This document shows, piece after piece, positions 15,161 through 24,348 of a stretch of 64,000 nucleotides of DNA. Each line of letters begins with the position of its first letter. The stretch's first letter is position 1. Position numbers and translations under genes: made by a program. Below the pieces are notes generated by a model. That model was not told the origin of the DNA and did not search any database. It saw nothing but the letters and a program-made list of their open reading frames with translations. The stretch spans positions 1-64,000 of the forward strand of contig NZ_LGCN01000195.1 of NCBI RefSeq assembly GCF_001279005.1, read 5' to 3'. Source of the stretch: Streptomyces caelestis. GTDB lineage: Bacteria > Actinomycetota > Actinomycetes > Streptomycetales > Streptomycetaceae.

Positions 15161-18012
15161 CGCGGGCCTCCTTGTTCCTCGTCCTCGGCCGTGGCCTCGG
15201 CCTCGTCGGCCTCGGCCATGTCCTGACCGAGTGAGACGCCCACCGCCGACAGCAGTTCGAGAACGACGCCGACGACGAGCAGATAGACGCCGACGTCGAA
15301 GAACAGACTGGTCGCGAACTTCACCGTGCCCACGACCGGCGGATGAAGTGTCACCACCGTGCTTTCCAGGGGCACGCCGCCGAGGAGGAGCGGGAACGTC
15401 CCCACCGCGGCGGCGAGCAGCATCCCCGAGCCCGTGACCACGCTCGCGGGCACGCGTACGGCCGCTCCGAGATCGGCGCGGCCGCCCACCAGGTACCGCA
15501 GTACCAGCGCCTGGCCCGCCACCAGGCCGCCGGCGAATCCGCCGCCGGGACCGTAGTGCCCCGAGAACAGCAGGAACAGCGACAGCACCAGGATGGAGGG
15601 GAACAGCAGACGGGTGGCCACCTCCAGCAGGACCGACCGCTCGCCGCCCGGCCGCTCGGGTGCGCCGGGCAGCCAGGTCCGCACCGGCTCGTCCCAGTGT
15701 GCCGTCGGGGACGGGCCGCCCGGTCCGCCGCCGGGAGTTCTCGCATCGCCGCGCCCTCCCACCCGGATCAGGCTGACGGTGCCGACCGCGGCCACCAGCA
15801 GCACCGAGATCTCACCCAGCGTGTCGAGCGCGCGGAAGTCGACGACGATCGCGTTGACGATGTTCTCGGCGCCGGCCTCCTCCATGCGGTGCGCGTATCC
15901 CGACGAGATCGCCGGAGCCGTGCGCGCGGCCGACGCCACCAGCGCGAAGCAGGTGACGAGGACACCGACCGCACCGGCCGCCGCCGCCCGTACCAGGCGC
16001 ACCCGGGTCATCGTCCGGCCGGGGCTGAACCGGGCCGGCATCCGGCGCAGCACCAGGACCACCACGACCAGCGTCATGGTCTCCACGAGGAACTGCGTCA
16101 GCGCCAGATCCGGCGCGCCCCGCACCAGGAACATTCCGGCCACGCCGTAACCGACGGCACCGGTCAGCAGGATTCCGGTCAGCCGGTGCCGTGTGCCCAC
16201 CACCGCGGCGGCCGCCGTCAGCACCACCACGGCCAGGAACGGTTCGACGGGGGACCACCACGGCAGCGGGGAGCCCAGCGGCGGCGCCCCGGCCGCCAGC
16301 GCCGCGCCGGGCACCACCACCACGGTCGTCAGCAGCACCACCAGGTAGAGCGGCAACGAGCCGACCTGGGTGTGCCGGGTCACGGTCAGGGCCAGCCGGT
16401 CGGCGGCCGCGAGCGTGCGGTCGAACGCGCGCTGCGCATCGGGCAGAAGCGCTGTGACGGGCAGCGAACGCCTGCCCAGGTGCACCAGCCCGCCCAGCGC
16501 CAGTGTCAGTGCCGACAGGCCCAGCACGGGCGTGAAACCGTGCCACAAGGACAGCTCGTACGGCCCGTGGGGACCCGGGGGGTAGGCGTCGGCGTACGCG
16601 GCCGCGAGGGCCGCGGTCCCCGCGTAGCCCACGCCCAGGGCCAGGCCCGCGCCCGCCAGTACGGCCACCGGCGCGACGAAACCCGCCTCGGGGCGCTCCG
16701 CCCGGCGCGCCGCCCCTTCGGGGGGCCCGCCGAAGGCCCCCTGCACGAACCGTGCGGCATACGCCACGGTCAGCGCGGAGCCGATCACGAGCACCACCGT
16801 CAGCTGCCGATGTCCGTCGAGTCGGGCGTCGCCGTACAGGAACGCCTCGAAGTACGCCTCCTTGCCGAGGTATCCGACCAGTGGCGGAATCCCGGCCATC
16901 GACGCGGCGGCGAGCGCCGTGACCGCGAAGAGCACCGGCATGCGACGCCCGACGCCCGACAGTTCGCGGATGTCCCGCGTCCCCGCCCGGTGGTCCAGGA
17001 TCCCGACCGAGAGGAACAGCGCCGACTTGAACGCCGCGTGCGCGAGCAGCATCACCGCCCCGGCCAGGGCGGCGGTCCGCGTCCCGGCCCCCAGCAGGGT
17101 GACGAGCAGGCCCAGTTCACTGATGGTGCCGTAGGCCAGCAGCAGTTTCAGGTCGGTCGCGCGCAGCGCGCGCCACGCGGCCAGCACCATCGTGGTCAGG
17201 CCCACCGCGAGCACCATCGGCCGCCACGGGGCCACCTCCGCCAGGGCGGGCGCCAGCCGGGCGACCAGGTACACCCCGGCCTTGACCATCGCGGCCGCGT
17301 GCAGATAGGCGCTCACGGGTGTGGGCGCCACCATGGCCGCGGGCAGCCAGCCGTGCAGGGGCATCTGCGCGGACTTGGCGAACGCCCCGATCAGGACGAG
17401 CACCGCGGCGGCGGACACCGCGCCGCCCCGCGGCGGGTCGGCGAGGATCGCGGAGATCCGGTACGTCCCGGCCGTCCACCCGAGCAGGACCAGACCGAGC
17501 AGCATGACCAGGCCGCCGGCCACGGTCACCAGCAGTGCCTGCCGGGCGGCGCGCCGCTCGTTCTCCTCCTCCCCGCGTCCCGCGATGAGCAGGAAGGAAG
17601 CGACCGTCGTCAGCTCCCAGAAGACGTACAGGACGAAGACGTTGTCGGCCAGTACCAGGCCGGTCATCGCTCCGGCGAAGGCGAGCAGCAGCGCGGCCTG
17701 ACGGGCGGCGTCCCGCTCGACGTAGTAGCGGCAGTACAGCAGGACCAGGGCTCCGACGCCGGCGACGACCCACAGCATGAGCAGGGACAGCGGGTCCAGC
17801 CGCAGGTCGACCGTCAGTCCCAGCGACGGGGCCCACGCCAAGGTCTCCCGGTACTCCCCGCCGTCCAGGACGCGCGCGGCCCGCGTGCCGGCCCAGGCCA
17901 CCGTCGCCAGCGGTACGAGGGCCGCCACCGCCCACACCGCACGGCCGAGTCTCGGCTGCCACCACGGGATGGCCACTGCGACCGCCGCGTAGGCGGCCAG
18001 CAGGAACAGCAC
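15157..18012 (-). CDS. mrpA: Fused Mrp Na+/H+ antiporter subunit A/B
   Basis: This 951-residue protein joins a NuoL-like MrpA (about 1-620), the MrpA C-terminal region with DUF4040 helices (about 640-790), and an MnhB domain (about 800-935) with its Ser-Gly-His-Tyr-Gly-Pro-Gly-Gly-Gly-Phe-Ala-Gly-Gly motif. The A-B fusion explains the absence of a separate mrpB and is common in actinomycetes. Lys/His channel residues lie in Lys-Ser-Ala-Gln-Met-Pro-Leu-His-Gly-Trp-Leu-Pro near residue 225. The GTG at 18012 has GGAGGAG at ideal spacing. It is the first gene of the mrp operon. The complex supports pH and sodium tolerance. Confidence 0.95.
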   Translation of the reverse strand: MLFLLAAYAAVAVAIPWWQPRLGRAVWAVAALVPLATVAWAGTRAARVLDGGEYRETLAWAPSLGLTVDLRLDPLSLLMLWVVAGVGALVLLYCRYYVERDAARQAALLLAFAGAMTGLVLADNVFVLYVFWELTTVASFLLIAGRGEEENERRAARQALLVTVAGGLVMLLGLVLLGWTAGTYRISAILADPPRGGAVSAAAVLVLIGAFAKSAQMPLHGWLPAAMVAPTPVSAYLHAAAMVKAGVYLVARLAPALAEVAPWRPMVLAVGLTTMVLAAWRALRATDLKLLLAYGTISELGLLVTLLGAGTRTAALAGAVMLLAHAAFKSALFLSVGILDHRAGTRDIRELSGVGRRMPVLFAVTALAAASMAGIPPLVGYLGKEAYFEAFLYGDARLDGHRQLTVVLVIGSALTVAYAARFVQGAFGGPPEGAARRAERPEAGFVAPVAVLAGAGLALGVGYAGTAALAAAYADAYPPGPHGPYELSLWHGFTPVLGLSALTLALGGLVHLGRRSLPVTALLPDAQRAFDRTLAAADRLALTVTRHTQVGSLPLYLVVLLTTVVVVPGAALAAGAPPLGSPLPWWSPVEPFLAVVVLTAAAAVVGTRHRLTGILLTGAVGYGVAGMFLVRGAPDLALTQFLVETMTLVVVVLVLRRMPARFSPGRTMTRVRLVRAAAAGAVGVLVTCFALVASAARTAPAISSGYAHRMEEAGAENIVNAIVVDFRALDTLGEISVLLVAAVGTVSLIRVGGRGDARTPGGGPGGPSPTAHWDEPVRTWLPGAPERPGGERSVLLEVATRLLFPSILVLSLFLLFSGHYGPGGGFAGGLVAGQALVLRYLVGGRADLGAAVRVPASVVTGSGMLLAAAVGTFPLLLGGVPLESTVVTLHPPVVGTVKFATSLFFDVGVYLLVVGVVLELLSAVGVSLGQDMAEADEAEATAEDEEQGGPR

Positions 18013-18635
18013 CGTACCAACTCCTCCGCGAAGCCTCGGCCCGCCGACGCACGACGCTCGGCTCGCCCTGCCCGGTCCCAGGAGCCCTATCCCGGCCGAC
18101 GGCCGGCGGCACCCGGTGTGGCGGCGGTCAACCCCTCCGGTGCGGCAGACGGACGTACCGCCTGCCCGGACCGGGGAGCCCGTGGCCTCCTCGTGCTGCT
18201 CCGCCGGGTCCGCGCCGTACGCGGTGACGCCCCTGTCGACGGCGCGGCCCCGACGTGCGCGCCGAGTGCGGGAGGCGGCAGGGCTCCGGCGTGCAGGAGA
18301 CCTGTGGCGGACCCGCGGCGGGGCGCTCCACGCGAGGTCCACCGGCGCGGCCGGGCCCGGACCGGTCAGGACGGCCGGCCGCGGCTGCCCGCGGGCTCTC
18401 CGGGAGGCCACCGGGCGGCGGACGGGAGTGCGCGTGTCCGGCGCGGCGAGGACGGTGCAGGTCGAACGCGGGAGACGCGGACCGGGTCCGGGGCAGGGGC
18501 GGGATCACGCCGTCGTGCCGCGGGGGTGGTCACGGGACCGCCCGTTCGAGGAAGCGGCCGAAGCCCCCGGAGGGCGTCGACGGTCCTCGGGGGGTCACCG
18601 GCCGGCACGGGTCTGTCCCGGCGGAGCGGGCCGGG
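18013..18635. other. 623-bp gap between tspO and the mrp operon
   Basis: No open frame here has both a ribosome site and sensible composition; those present encode Arg/Gly/Pro-rich shadow peptides. The right part must hold the mrp promoter and the left part the tspO 3' end. No palindrome stronger than about six base pairs was noticed. Confidence 0.55.
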
Positions 18636-19151
18636 TCAGGTGTTGAGCCGCCAGATGGCGAGGTTGAGGGCCGCCGCGTACAGCACCCACAGCGCGTAGG
18701 GAACGAGGAGGAGCGAGGCGGCCTGGCTCCTGCGCCGGAAGAGGAACATCGTGGTGCCGAGCGCGGCCAGCAACAGGCAGATGTCGAGGAACGCGAGGCC
18801 GTACCGGCCGGCGCCGAAGAACAGCGGCGTCCAGGCCAGGTTGAGGGCGAGCTGCGCGCCCCAGAAAACGATCTCCTTCCTGGTCCGCGCCAGTGGCCGG
18901 TGGCGCAGTACGAGCCAGGCGGAGAAGGCGATGGTGGCGTACAGCACCGTCCAGACCGGGCCGAACAGCCAGGAGGGAGGGGCCCAGGCGGGACGGTCGA
19001 GTGAGCGGTACGTGCTCGCCGAGTCCGACGCCGCGAGGCCGCCCAGGGCGGCCACCGCGTAGCAGACCGCGAGGAGCAGGATCAGGATCAGGAACGACCT
19101 GCGCGAGGCGGAGCGGGGCCGCAGATCCTGGTCGGGTGGGGCTGCCGTCAC
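18636..19151 (-). CDS. tspO: TspO/MBR family tryptophan-rich sensory protein
   Basis: The 171-residue protein has the five hydrophobic helices of the TspO family and its signature aromatics: Trp-Ala-Pro-Pro-Ser-Trp-Leu-Phe-Gly-Pro-Val-Trp-Thr-x-Leu-Tyr (about 55-70) and Leu-Ala-Leu-Asn-Leu-Ala-Trp-Thr-Pro-Leu-Phe-Phe (about 101-112). TspO proteins bind porphyrins and other hydrophobic ligands in the membrane and are tied to oxidative or light stress. The GTG at 19151 has AAGGAG upstream. An N-terminal extension of about 18 polar residues is unremarkable. Confidence 0.9.
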   Translation of the reverse strand: MTAAPPDQDLRPRSASRRSFLILILLLAVCYAVAALGGLAASDSASTYRSLDRPAWAPPSWLFGPVWTVLYATIAFSAWLVLRHRPLARTRKEIVFWGAQLALNLAWTPLFFGAGRYGLAFLDICLLLAALGTTMFLFRRRSQAASLLLVPYALWVLYAAALNLAIWRLNT

Positions 19152-19489
19152 CTGCTGTCTCCTTCCGGCGCGCCGACGGTGTGGCGACCGGGTGCCCGGA
19201 ACCCGCCGTCCGATGCGGCCCGTGGTGCGACGGCGTCCGCGCACGCCCGTGCCCCAGCCGTCCACCGGCCCGGCCGGCGTCCGGCGGAGGTGTGCCGTGC
19301 CGGACGGCCTCCGGCCTTCCCGCCTCGATGCCGGCCGGTTCCCCACGGCACGGCTTCGCATCCTCCGCCGGGAGCCGCTCGACGGGGCCGAGGAGGGGCA
19401 AAACGGTTCGCGCACGCCGGGAACGACCACGGCGGCCGTCGCGCCGGACACCACCGGGGCGGGCGAAGGGGTGACCGGTCGGTGTCCGG
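19152..19489. other. About 340 bp upstream of tspO without a gene
   Basis: I see only GC-rich sequence with low-quality frames. It should contain the tspO promoter. It merges upstream into the frame-disrupted candidate gene at 19490-19812. Confidence 0.45.
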
Positions 19490-19812
19490 TGCGGAGCCTA
19501 CGGGCCCGCGGACGGTCCCGAAGCGGTCGGCCGGCACGCGCACCGCCCTGCGCGACGAGGCGACGATCCGGTCCCAGGTGTCGGCCGGTGTGACCGTGAC
19601 GACGTACACGGCGCCGCCGACCACGGCGGGAACGGCGGTACAGGTGAGCCCGGCGGCGACGGACCGGTTCGTCCTCGCCCTGACCGGCCACCGGTGCAGG
19701 GGGGGAGCAACGCGGTGCCGAGCAGGGCGAGCAGCACGGGCACGACGGCCGTCCGCAGCGTCACGCACACCCGGACCCCGGCGTGGCCGACCCCGGCGGC
19801 CGGCAGGATCAC
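19490..19812 (-). pseudogene. Possible frameshifted gene for a small membrane protein
   Basis: From a GTG at 19812 one frame gives a hydrophobic segment (VVPVLLALLGTALL) with strong GC third positions, ending in a run of seven C on the coding strand near 19700. After the run, coding character moves to another frame, which reads a second hydrophobic segment (VPAVVGGAVYVVTVTPADTW) and then a basic region. Adding one C to the run would join the two into a roughly 100-residue two-helix protein. This could be a sequencing error, a phase-variable tract or a dead gene. No family is recognised. Confidence 0.35.
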
Positions 19813-19970
19813 GGCGCACCTCAGCGGGCCCGCGGACTCGGAGCAGGCCGGGAAGGCACGACGCCGCGTGCCCTTTTACGCGCCGAGCACGTGTCCCGCA
19901 CAGCACCACGGGTACCCGGTCGGCCCGCATTCCGTACCAGTGGCACACTCCGTTCGAGGAGATGACCCGG

Positions 19971-20240
19971 ATGCTCGTTCTCGGACTGCTCCTCCTCGGG
20001 GCCGCAGGAGCCTTCACCGGCTTGGTGATCGCCGACAACCTCTCGGGCGGCCCCGAGTACACCGTGTCCGTACTCGGTCAGGACATCGTCACCATGAACA
20101 CCCTGGCCGTCTTCTGCTCCGGCCTGGCTCTCGCACTCATCTTCTGCGCAGGCCTGGGCGCGGTGGCGAGCACAGCGGTTCATCGCCGCCGTGAGCGCCC
20201 TCGCACGTACGCGGCTCACCAGGACGGCCCCGGCCGGTGA
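19971..20240 (+). CDS. Small two-helix membrane protein, function unknown
   Basis: The 89-residue protein has hydrophobic helices at about 1-22 and 42-68. An extracytoplasmic loop (Asn-Leu-Ser-Gly-Gly-Pro-Glu-Tyr) separates them and the C-terminus is basic. I recognise the general type from Streptomyces stress clusters but no function. The ATG at 19971 is chosen because GAGGAG (19956-19961) is nine bases before it; an ATG at 19962 is too close to that site. A strong terminator hairpin starts five bases after the stop, which supports it being a real, singly transcribed gene. Confidence 0.75.
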   Translation: MLVLGLLLLGAAGAFTGLVIADNLSGGPEYTVSVLGQDIVTMNTLAVFCSGLALALIFCAGLGAVASTAVHRRRERPRTYAAHQDGPGR

Positions 20241-20771
20241 GACGGGCTCGGCCGCCGGCGAAGCGGGAGGCGGCCGAGCCGACGGTCCCGCCCCGCGTGG
20301 GCACTCACCCGCGCACGGCTCGCGGCCTCGCGGGGACTGGTCCGCGAGCCGCTCGTCGGGCCGTGCCCGCTGCGGGCCCCGAGGAGCCCTCAACCGTGAC
20401 GGCGGCGTGGACACCGCACCCCGGCGGTCGTCGAGCACCGCCACCGCGTCACCGGCCGTCGTGGAGACGTTCCCGGGCCGGACGGATTCGACGACCTGGT
20501 CCACGGCGGCAGCGATCCGGGCCTCCGCCGGACCCGCCGGTCCCCACTCCTCCCCCACCCATGTGGTCGCAGTCCGGGGCCCGACGCCCCGCGGCGGGGG
20601 ACGGCGGCACGGGGCTTTCCGCCGCGCCGGGTGTCCCCCGGGGCCGGATCACGCACCGGTCCGGCGGCAGTGCGGCGGAGCACGGTTCACGGTCCTGCCT
20701 GCGCCGGCCGCTCGCCGCGCTCCTCGGATCTGTTTCCCCCGCACCCGTGCCCGGTTTCACCGCGGCCGTCT
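20241..20771. other. 531-bp gap with a terminator and possible decayed coding sequence
   Basis: The left end carries the hairpin at 20245-20280. On the leftward strand around 20400-20590 one frame shows coding-like composition (GEEWGPAGPAEARIAAAVDQ and onward) but has no clear start or ribosome site and no recognised family, so I do not call a gene. It may be a remnant. Confidence 0.45.
20245..20280 (+). terminator. Strong terminator hairpin after the small membrane protein gene
   Basis: GGCTCGGCCGCC pairs perfectly with GGCGGCCGAGCC (12 bp) around a 12-base loop, beginning five bases after the TGA at 20238-20240. Confidence 0.75.
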
Positions 20772-21347
20772 TCACCGCCCATCGCCCGGCCGGGCAGCCG
20801 GACGGCTCTCCGGGCCCCCGCGCACCGCGCGTTCGCGAAGCTCATCGGCTGGGGCGACGGACGTGTCACGGCCCGCTTCCCTCGGGAAGCGGGCCCCCTC
20901 GTGCCCGCCGGGTCGGGAATCCTCCCGCAGGGCCAGGTGGGTGGTCAGGCCGGCCCTTTCCGCGGCGGTCCGGACGACCGCGCCGGCCCGAGCGAACGAC
21001 ACGTCGACACCGGTGAGGGGCAGGGCCTGTCGGATGCCCAGCAAGGCATAGAGACCGGCGGAGTCGCAGAAAGTGATACCCGACAGGTCCAGCACCAGCA
21101 GACCGCCGGTGGAGCGGGCGGCGAGTGCGGTCAGGTCCGCACGCAGTCCGGGGGCGGTATCGGCGTCGAGTTCTCCAGCGAGGTACAACTCGAGCCTCGG
21201 CGGAAGGCGCCCCCCGCTTTCCGGACGAACCGACAGCCTCCCCGCCGGGGACGCCTCCCGGCGCTCTTGCCGACGGAGCGGCTCATCGCCGCCCACCGGC
21301 GCGGCACCGGCTGTCTCGTCTCGTGGTGTGTGCTGAGGTGGCGGCAT
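20772..21347 (-). CDS. STAS-domain anti-anti-sigma factor-like protein
   Basis: The 191-residue protein has a polar N-terminal extension (about 1-48), a STAS domain (about 50-145) and an Arg-rich tail. The STAS core contains Leu-Asp-Leu-Ser-Gly-Ile-Thr-Phe-Cys-Asp-Ser-Ala-Gly-Leu, with Ser96 as the likely phosphorylation site for an anti-sigma serine kinase. Such proteins release sigma-B-type factors under stress. The ATG at 21347 has a weak GGAAAG site. No anti-sigma factor or sigma gene is adjacent. The last 50 or so codons run through a perfect 12-bp hairpin at 20870-20895, so the original stop may have been lost. Confidence 0.75.
   Translation of the reverse strand: MPPPQHTPRDETAGAAPVGGDEPLRRQERREASPAGRLSVRPESGGRLPPRLELYLAGELDADTAPGLRADLTALAARSTGGLLVLDLSGITFCDSAGLYALLGIRQALPLTGVDVSFARAGAVVRTAAERAGLTTHLALREDSRPGGHEGARFPREAGRDTSVAPADELRERAVRGGPESRPAARPGDGR
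20870..20895. terminator. Perfect 12-bp hairpin inside the 3' end of the STAS gene
   Basis: GGCCCGCTTCCC and GGGAAGCGGGCC pair completely around two bases. It looks exactly like a terminator but lies about 95 bp before the present stop codon of the leftward STAS frame. Confidence 0.5.
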
Positions 21348-22163
21348 CGGCTTTCCGGGGACGGCTCGGCTGTAGATGCCGACCAGGCTTCCCGGCGCTC
21401 CAGGAGGGCCGACGGCGCCTCCACGGGCTCAGCATTGCACAGAGCAAAGGTTGAGAACAAGCAAGCTTTTGAGACCCTCGAAGCCGAACGGTGCGGACGT
21501 GTCCGCGGGCCCGGCGGACCCGGTGGAGTCACTTCGATCCCTCGTGCGGGCCACCGGGACACCGGCCGGGGCCGCCCGTGCGACCGCGCCGTACCGGACT
21601 GCTCGCCGGCCGACGGCCGCGAGGAGAAGCGGGACCCTCGCGACAACGACGACGACCACCGTCGTCGCGGAAGGATCCACCACGCACCGCCCTCCGGATC
21701 AGCGCTCGGCGGCTCCGGTTCGCCGGTGGACGGCGGGAATGCCGTCGTGATCGTCGTCGTGGGTCTTCGCCTCGTACGGGCGCCGGAGGAGGGCCGCCAG
21801 GACGGCGGCTGCGAGGAACACCGGCCTCCGCCCGTTTCCGTCCTCGGCCCCGGACCGCCGCGCATCGCGTTCCGGCGGGGCCCGTGCGCCGAGGAAGAGG
21901 GCGTACGGGCCCTCGGACGCCGACCGGCCTTCCCGGCACGCCGCGCGCCGGGCACAGCCGCCTCGGGCAGGCCGATCACCGACGCGCCGCCTCCGACCCG
22001 ATCGCCCTTCAGGACATGCCGTCAGGCCGCGTCTCACCCGCTGGAACGAACACGAGGGAGACAGGACGAACGGGCCCGCCCACACCAAGGCGCGAGGTGT
22101 GCGCGGGCCCTCCCCCGGCCTTCGGCCGGGGCCGCCCCGGGAAGCCGGGCCGCAGGGCTGCGG
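21348..22163. other. 816-bp gap between the STAS and AGCS symporter genes
   Basis: The stretch 21430-21490 is noticeably less GC-rich than its surroundings and may be a promoter or a remnant of other origin. Frames over 21500-22080 are Arg/Pro-rich shadows or low-complexity Val runs from GTC repeats. The right end has the terminator of the symporter gene. I see no gene I can support. Confidence 0.5.
22113..22131 (-). terminator. Terminator hairpin after the AGCS symporter gene
   Basis: CCCCGGCC-TTC-GGCCGGGG, a perfect 8-bp stem 32 bases beyond the stop codon of the leftward gene. Confidence 0.65.
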
Positions 22164-23705
22164 TCAGACGGTGGTCTTCACCGACCCCTGGTCTTCGCCG
22201 GACTCGTCGTCCGCGATCTCACCGGCCTTGCGGGCGCGGACGTACTCCAGGAAGGAGGCGAGTTCGCGCTTGACGACCGGGGCGAGGAGGTAGAGGCCGA
22301 TGATGTTGATGACGGCGAGCGTGAACAGCACGGCGTCGGCCAGGTCGATCAGGGTCTGCAGGGTCAGCAGCGAGCCCGCGACGGCGAACACGGTGTAGAC
22401 GACCTTGTACGTCACCTCGCTGGCCCGGCTGCGGCCGAAGAGGTACGTCCACGCCTTGAGGCCGTAGTAGCCCCAGGTCAGCACCGTGGAGATGGCGAAC
22501 AGCAGTACCGCGACGGTGAGGACGTAGGGGAACCAGGGCAGAACCGTCTCGAAGGCGTCGGAGGTGATCGTGACGCCGCCGATGTCCTCGCCCGCGCGCG
22601 CCTCGCCCCAGCTGGCCGGGTTGGCGATGACGATGGTCAGGGCGGTCATCGTGCAGATGACGACGGTGTCGATGAACGGCTCCAGCAGCGCGACCAGGCC
22701 CTCACTGGCGGGGTGCTTGGTCTTGACCGCGGAGTGGGCGATGGGGGCGGAACCGAGACCGGCCTCGTTGGAGAAGGCGGCCCGCTTGAAGCCGATGATC
22801 AGCGCGCCGAGGACACCGCCGGCGACGCCCTCGGGGTTGAAGGCGCCCTCGACGATCGTGGCGACCGCGTCCGGGACGGCGGTGACGTTGACCAGGATCA
22901 CGACCAGGCACGCGACGACATAGATGCCGGCCATGGCGGGCACGAGCCTGCTGGTGACGTTGGCGATGGAGCGGATGCCGCCGAGCAGCACGATGCCGAC
23001 GAGCGCGGCGATGAGGATGCCGAAGAACAGCGCGCCGGCGGAGGAGCCCATCGCGCCGTCCTCGCCGCCGGTGACGGAGACGAGCTGCGCGTAGGACTGG
23101 TTGACCTGGAAGAGGTTGCCGCCGAAGAGGCCGAAGAACAGCACCATGAAGGAGGCGAGGACCGCGAGGACCTTGCCGAGGCTCTTGCCGTTCTTGCCGA
23201 AGCGGTCGGCCAGCCCCTTGGGCAGGTAGTGCATGGGGCCGCCGGAGACGGTGCCGTCCGGGTGCACCTCGCGGTACTTCACGCCGAGGGTGACCTCGAC
23301 GAACTTGGTGGCCATGCCGAGCAGGCCGCACAGGATCATCCAGAACGTGGCCCCGGGCCCGCCGATGGAGACGGCGACGGCCACACCGGCGATGTTGCCG
23401 AGGCCGACGGTGCCGGAGACGGCCGCGGTCAGCGCCTGGAAGTGGTTGACCTCGCCGGCCGACCCCTTCTCGTCGTACTTGCCGCGCACCACGTCGAGGG
23501 CGAGCTTGAACTTGCGCAGCTGGACGAAACCGAACCAGCCGGTGAACACCAGACCGGCGACCACCAGCCAGGCGACGATGAGCGGAAGATCCGTGCCCCC
23601 GACGGGAACGGCGTAGAAGACGACTTCTCCGAGCCAGGTGGCGATGGGCTCGAAGAATCCGCTGACGGCCTCGTCGACGGACTGGGTGACGGAGTCGAGT
23701 GACAC
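22164..23705 (-). CDS. Alanine/glycine:cation symporter (AGCS family)
   Basis: The 513-residue protein has about 11 membrane helices and matches the DagA/AlsT family. Landmarks are the Ala-Val-Ser-Gly-Thr-Val-Gly-Leu-Gly-Asn-Ile-Ala-Gly-Val-Ala segment (about 92-106), Gly-Gly-Pro-Gly-Ala-x-Phe-Trp-Met, and Phe-Lys-Arg-Ala-Ala-Phe-Ser-Asn-Glu-Ala-Gly-Leu-Gly-Ser-Ala. These transporters import alanine or glycine with sodium. The GTG at 23705 is used because it directly precedes the conserved N-terminus; GAGGT lies upstream. A BCCT carrier is divergent on the other side of a 643-bp promoter region. Na+ dependence fits the nearby Mrp antiporter. Confidence 0.92.
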   Translation of the reverse strand: MSLDSVTQSVDEAVSGFFEPIATWLGEVVFYAVPVGGTDLPLIVAWLVVAGLVFTGWFGFVQLRKFKLALDVVRGKYDEKGSAGEVNHFQALTAAVSGTVGLGNIAGVAVAVSIGGPGATFWMILCGLLGMATKFVEVTLGVKYREVHPDGTVSGGPMHYLPKGLADRFGKNGKSLGKVLAVLASFMVLFFGLFGGNLFQVNQSYAQLVSVTGGEDGAMGSSAGALFFGILIAALVGIVLLGGIRSIANVTSRLVPAMAGIYVVACLVVILVNVTAVPDAVATIVEGAFNPEGVAGGVLGALIIGFKRAAFSNEAGLGSAPIAHSAVKTKHPASEGLVALLEPFIDTVVICTMTALTIVIANPASWGEARAGEDIGGVTITSDAFETVLPWFPYVLTVAVLLFAISTVLTWGYYGLKAWTYLFGRSRASEVTYKVVYTVFAVAGSLLTLQTLIDLADAVLFTLAVINIIGLYLLAPVVKRELASFLEYVRARKAGEIADDESGEDQGSVKTTV

Positions 23706-24348
23706 TATGGCTACCTCGATGGCGCAGGATCCGGTGCACAGCGAACTGTGCCGGGACGGTGTGCTGTCGTTGAGCGAACGCCGTTGTCCGATCGGCGATC
23801 CCGGGGCCGCTCCGCGGACTCGGAGCGTGATCACCCTGGTCGTGCGGTCGGCTTGTGCGCCGACGCTCCACCTGGCGGCGAGGGGTGGTGCCACCTGCGG
23901 AGTTGCGCAGTTGTACCACGACCTTTACGAGATTTTTAGTGACGCATCTCACATGACCATCAGTAATCGTCAGAAGCGCCAGCAAGCGATACCGGACCGT
24001 TATGCGGACAACTCGATCTGTTCACCGGACACCGTCCCGGCACATGGTGACTCCTCACCCGCGCAACCAGCCCCCCATGCCCGGTGGCGGCACGTGATCG
24101 CCCCTGCGCCCGAGCCGCCGGACACCTCCGCGCGGATCGGGCCCGCCAGGCTTCGACAGGTCGAGCCGGCCCCGTTCCTCGAGTGGGGTCGAACCCGTTC
24201 GAAGACCGCTCGAGGGACTCGCCGAAGACGACGACGGGGATGCCGGCGGCCGGCGGCACGGTACGGGCCATGCGCCGCGCGTCCTTGTCGGCCGCCGAGC
24301 GGCGTGCCGTCCGCCGGCGTGACGGCACGCGCCCCATAGTGGATCTTC
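23706..24348. other. 643-bp divergent regulatory region between AGCS and BCCT transporter genes
   Basis: This holds the most AT-rich sequence nearby (about 23910-24030), including an A/T-rich tract at 23926-23938, fitting promoters for both transporters. A small dyad GTCGGC...GCCGAC lies at about 23847-23865. I looked for a glycine riboswitch on the AGCS side and saw none. No open frame here looks real. Confidence 0.5.

Noticed and set aside
20390..20590. Minus-strand coding-like stretch (GEEWGPAGPAEARIAAAVDQ and onward)
   Set aside because: Composition is reasonable but there is no clear start, ribosome site or family; noted only as a possible remnant.
21429..21683. 84-codon minus frame with a Val run
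   Set aside because: The Val run comes from a GTC repeat, there is no start context, and the rest resembles nothing.
23706..23940. Possible glycine riboswitch upstream of the AGCS symporter
   Set aside because: I looked for the conserved aptamer cores on the transcript strand and found none, only one small hairpin.
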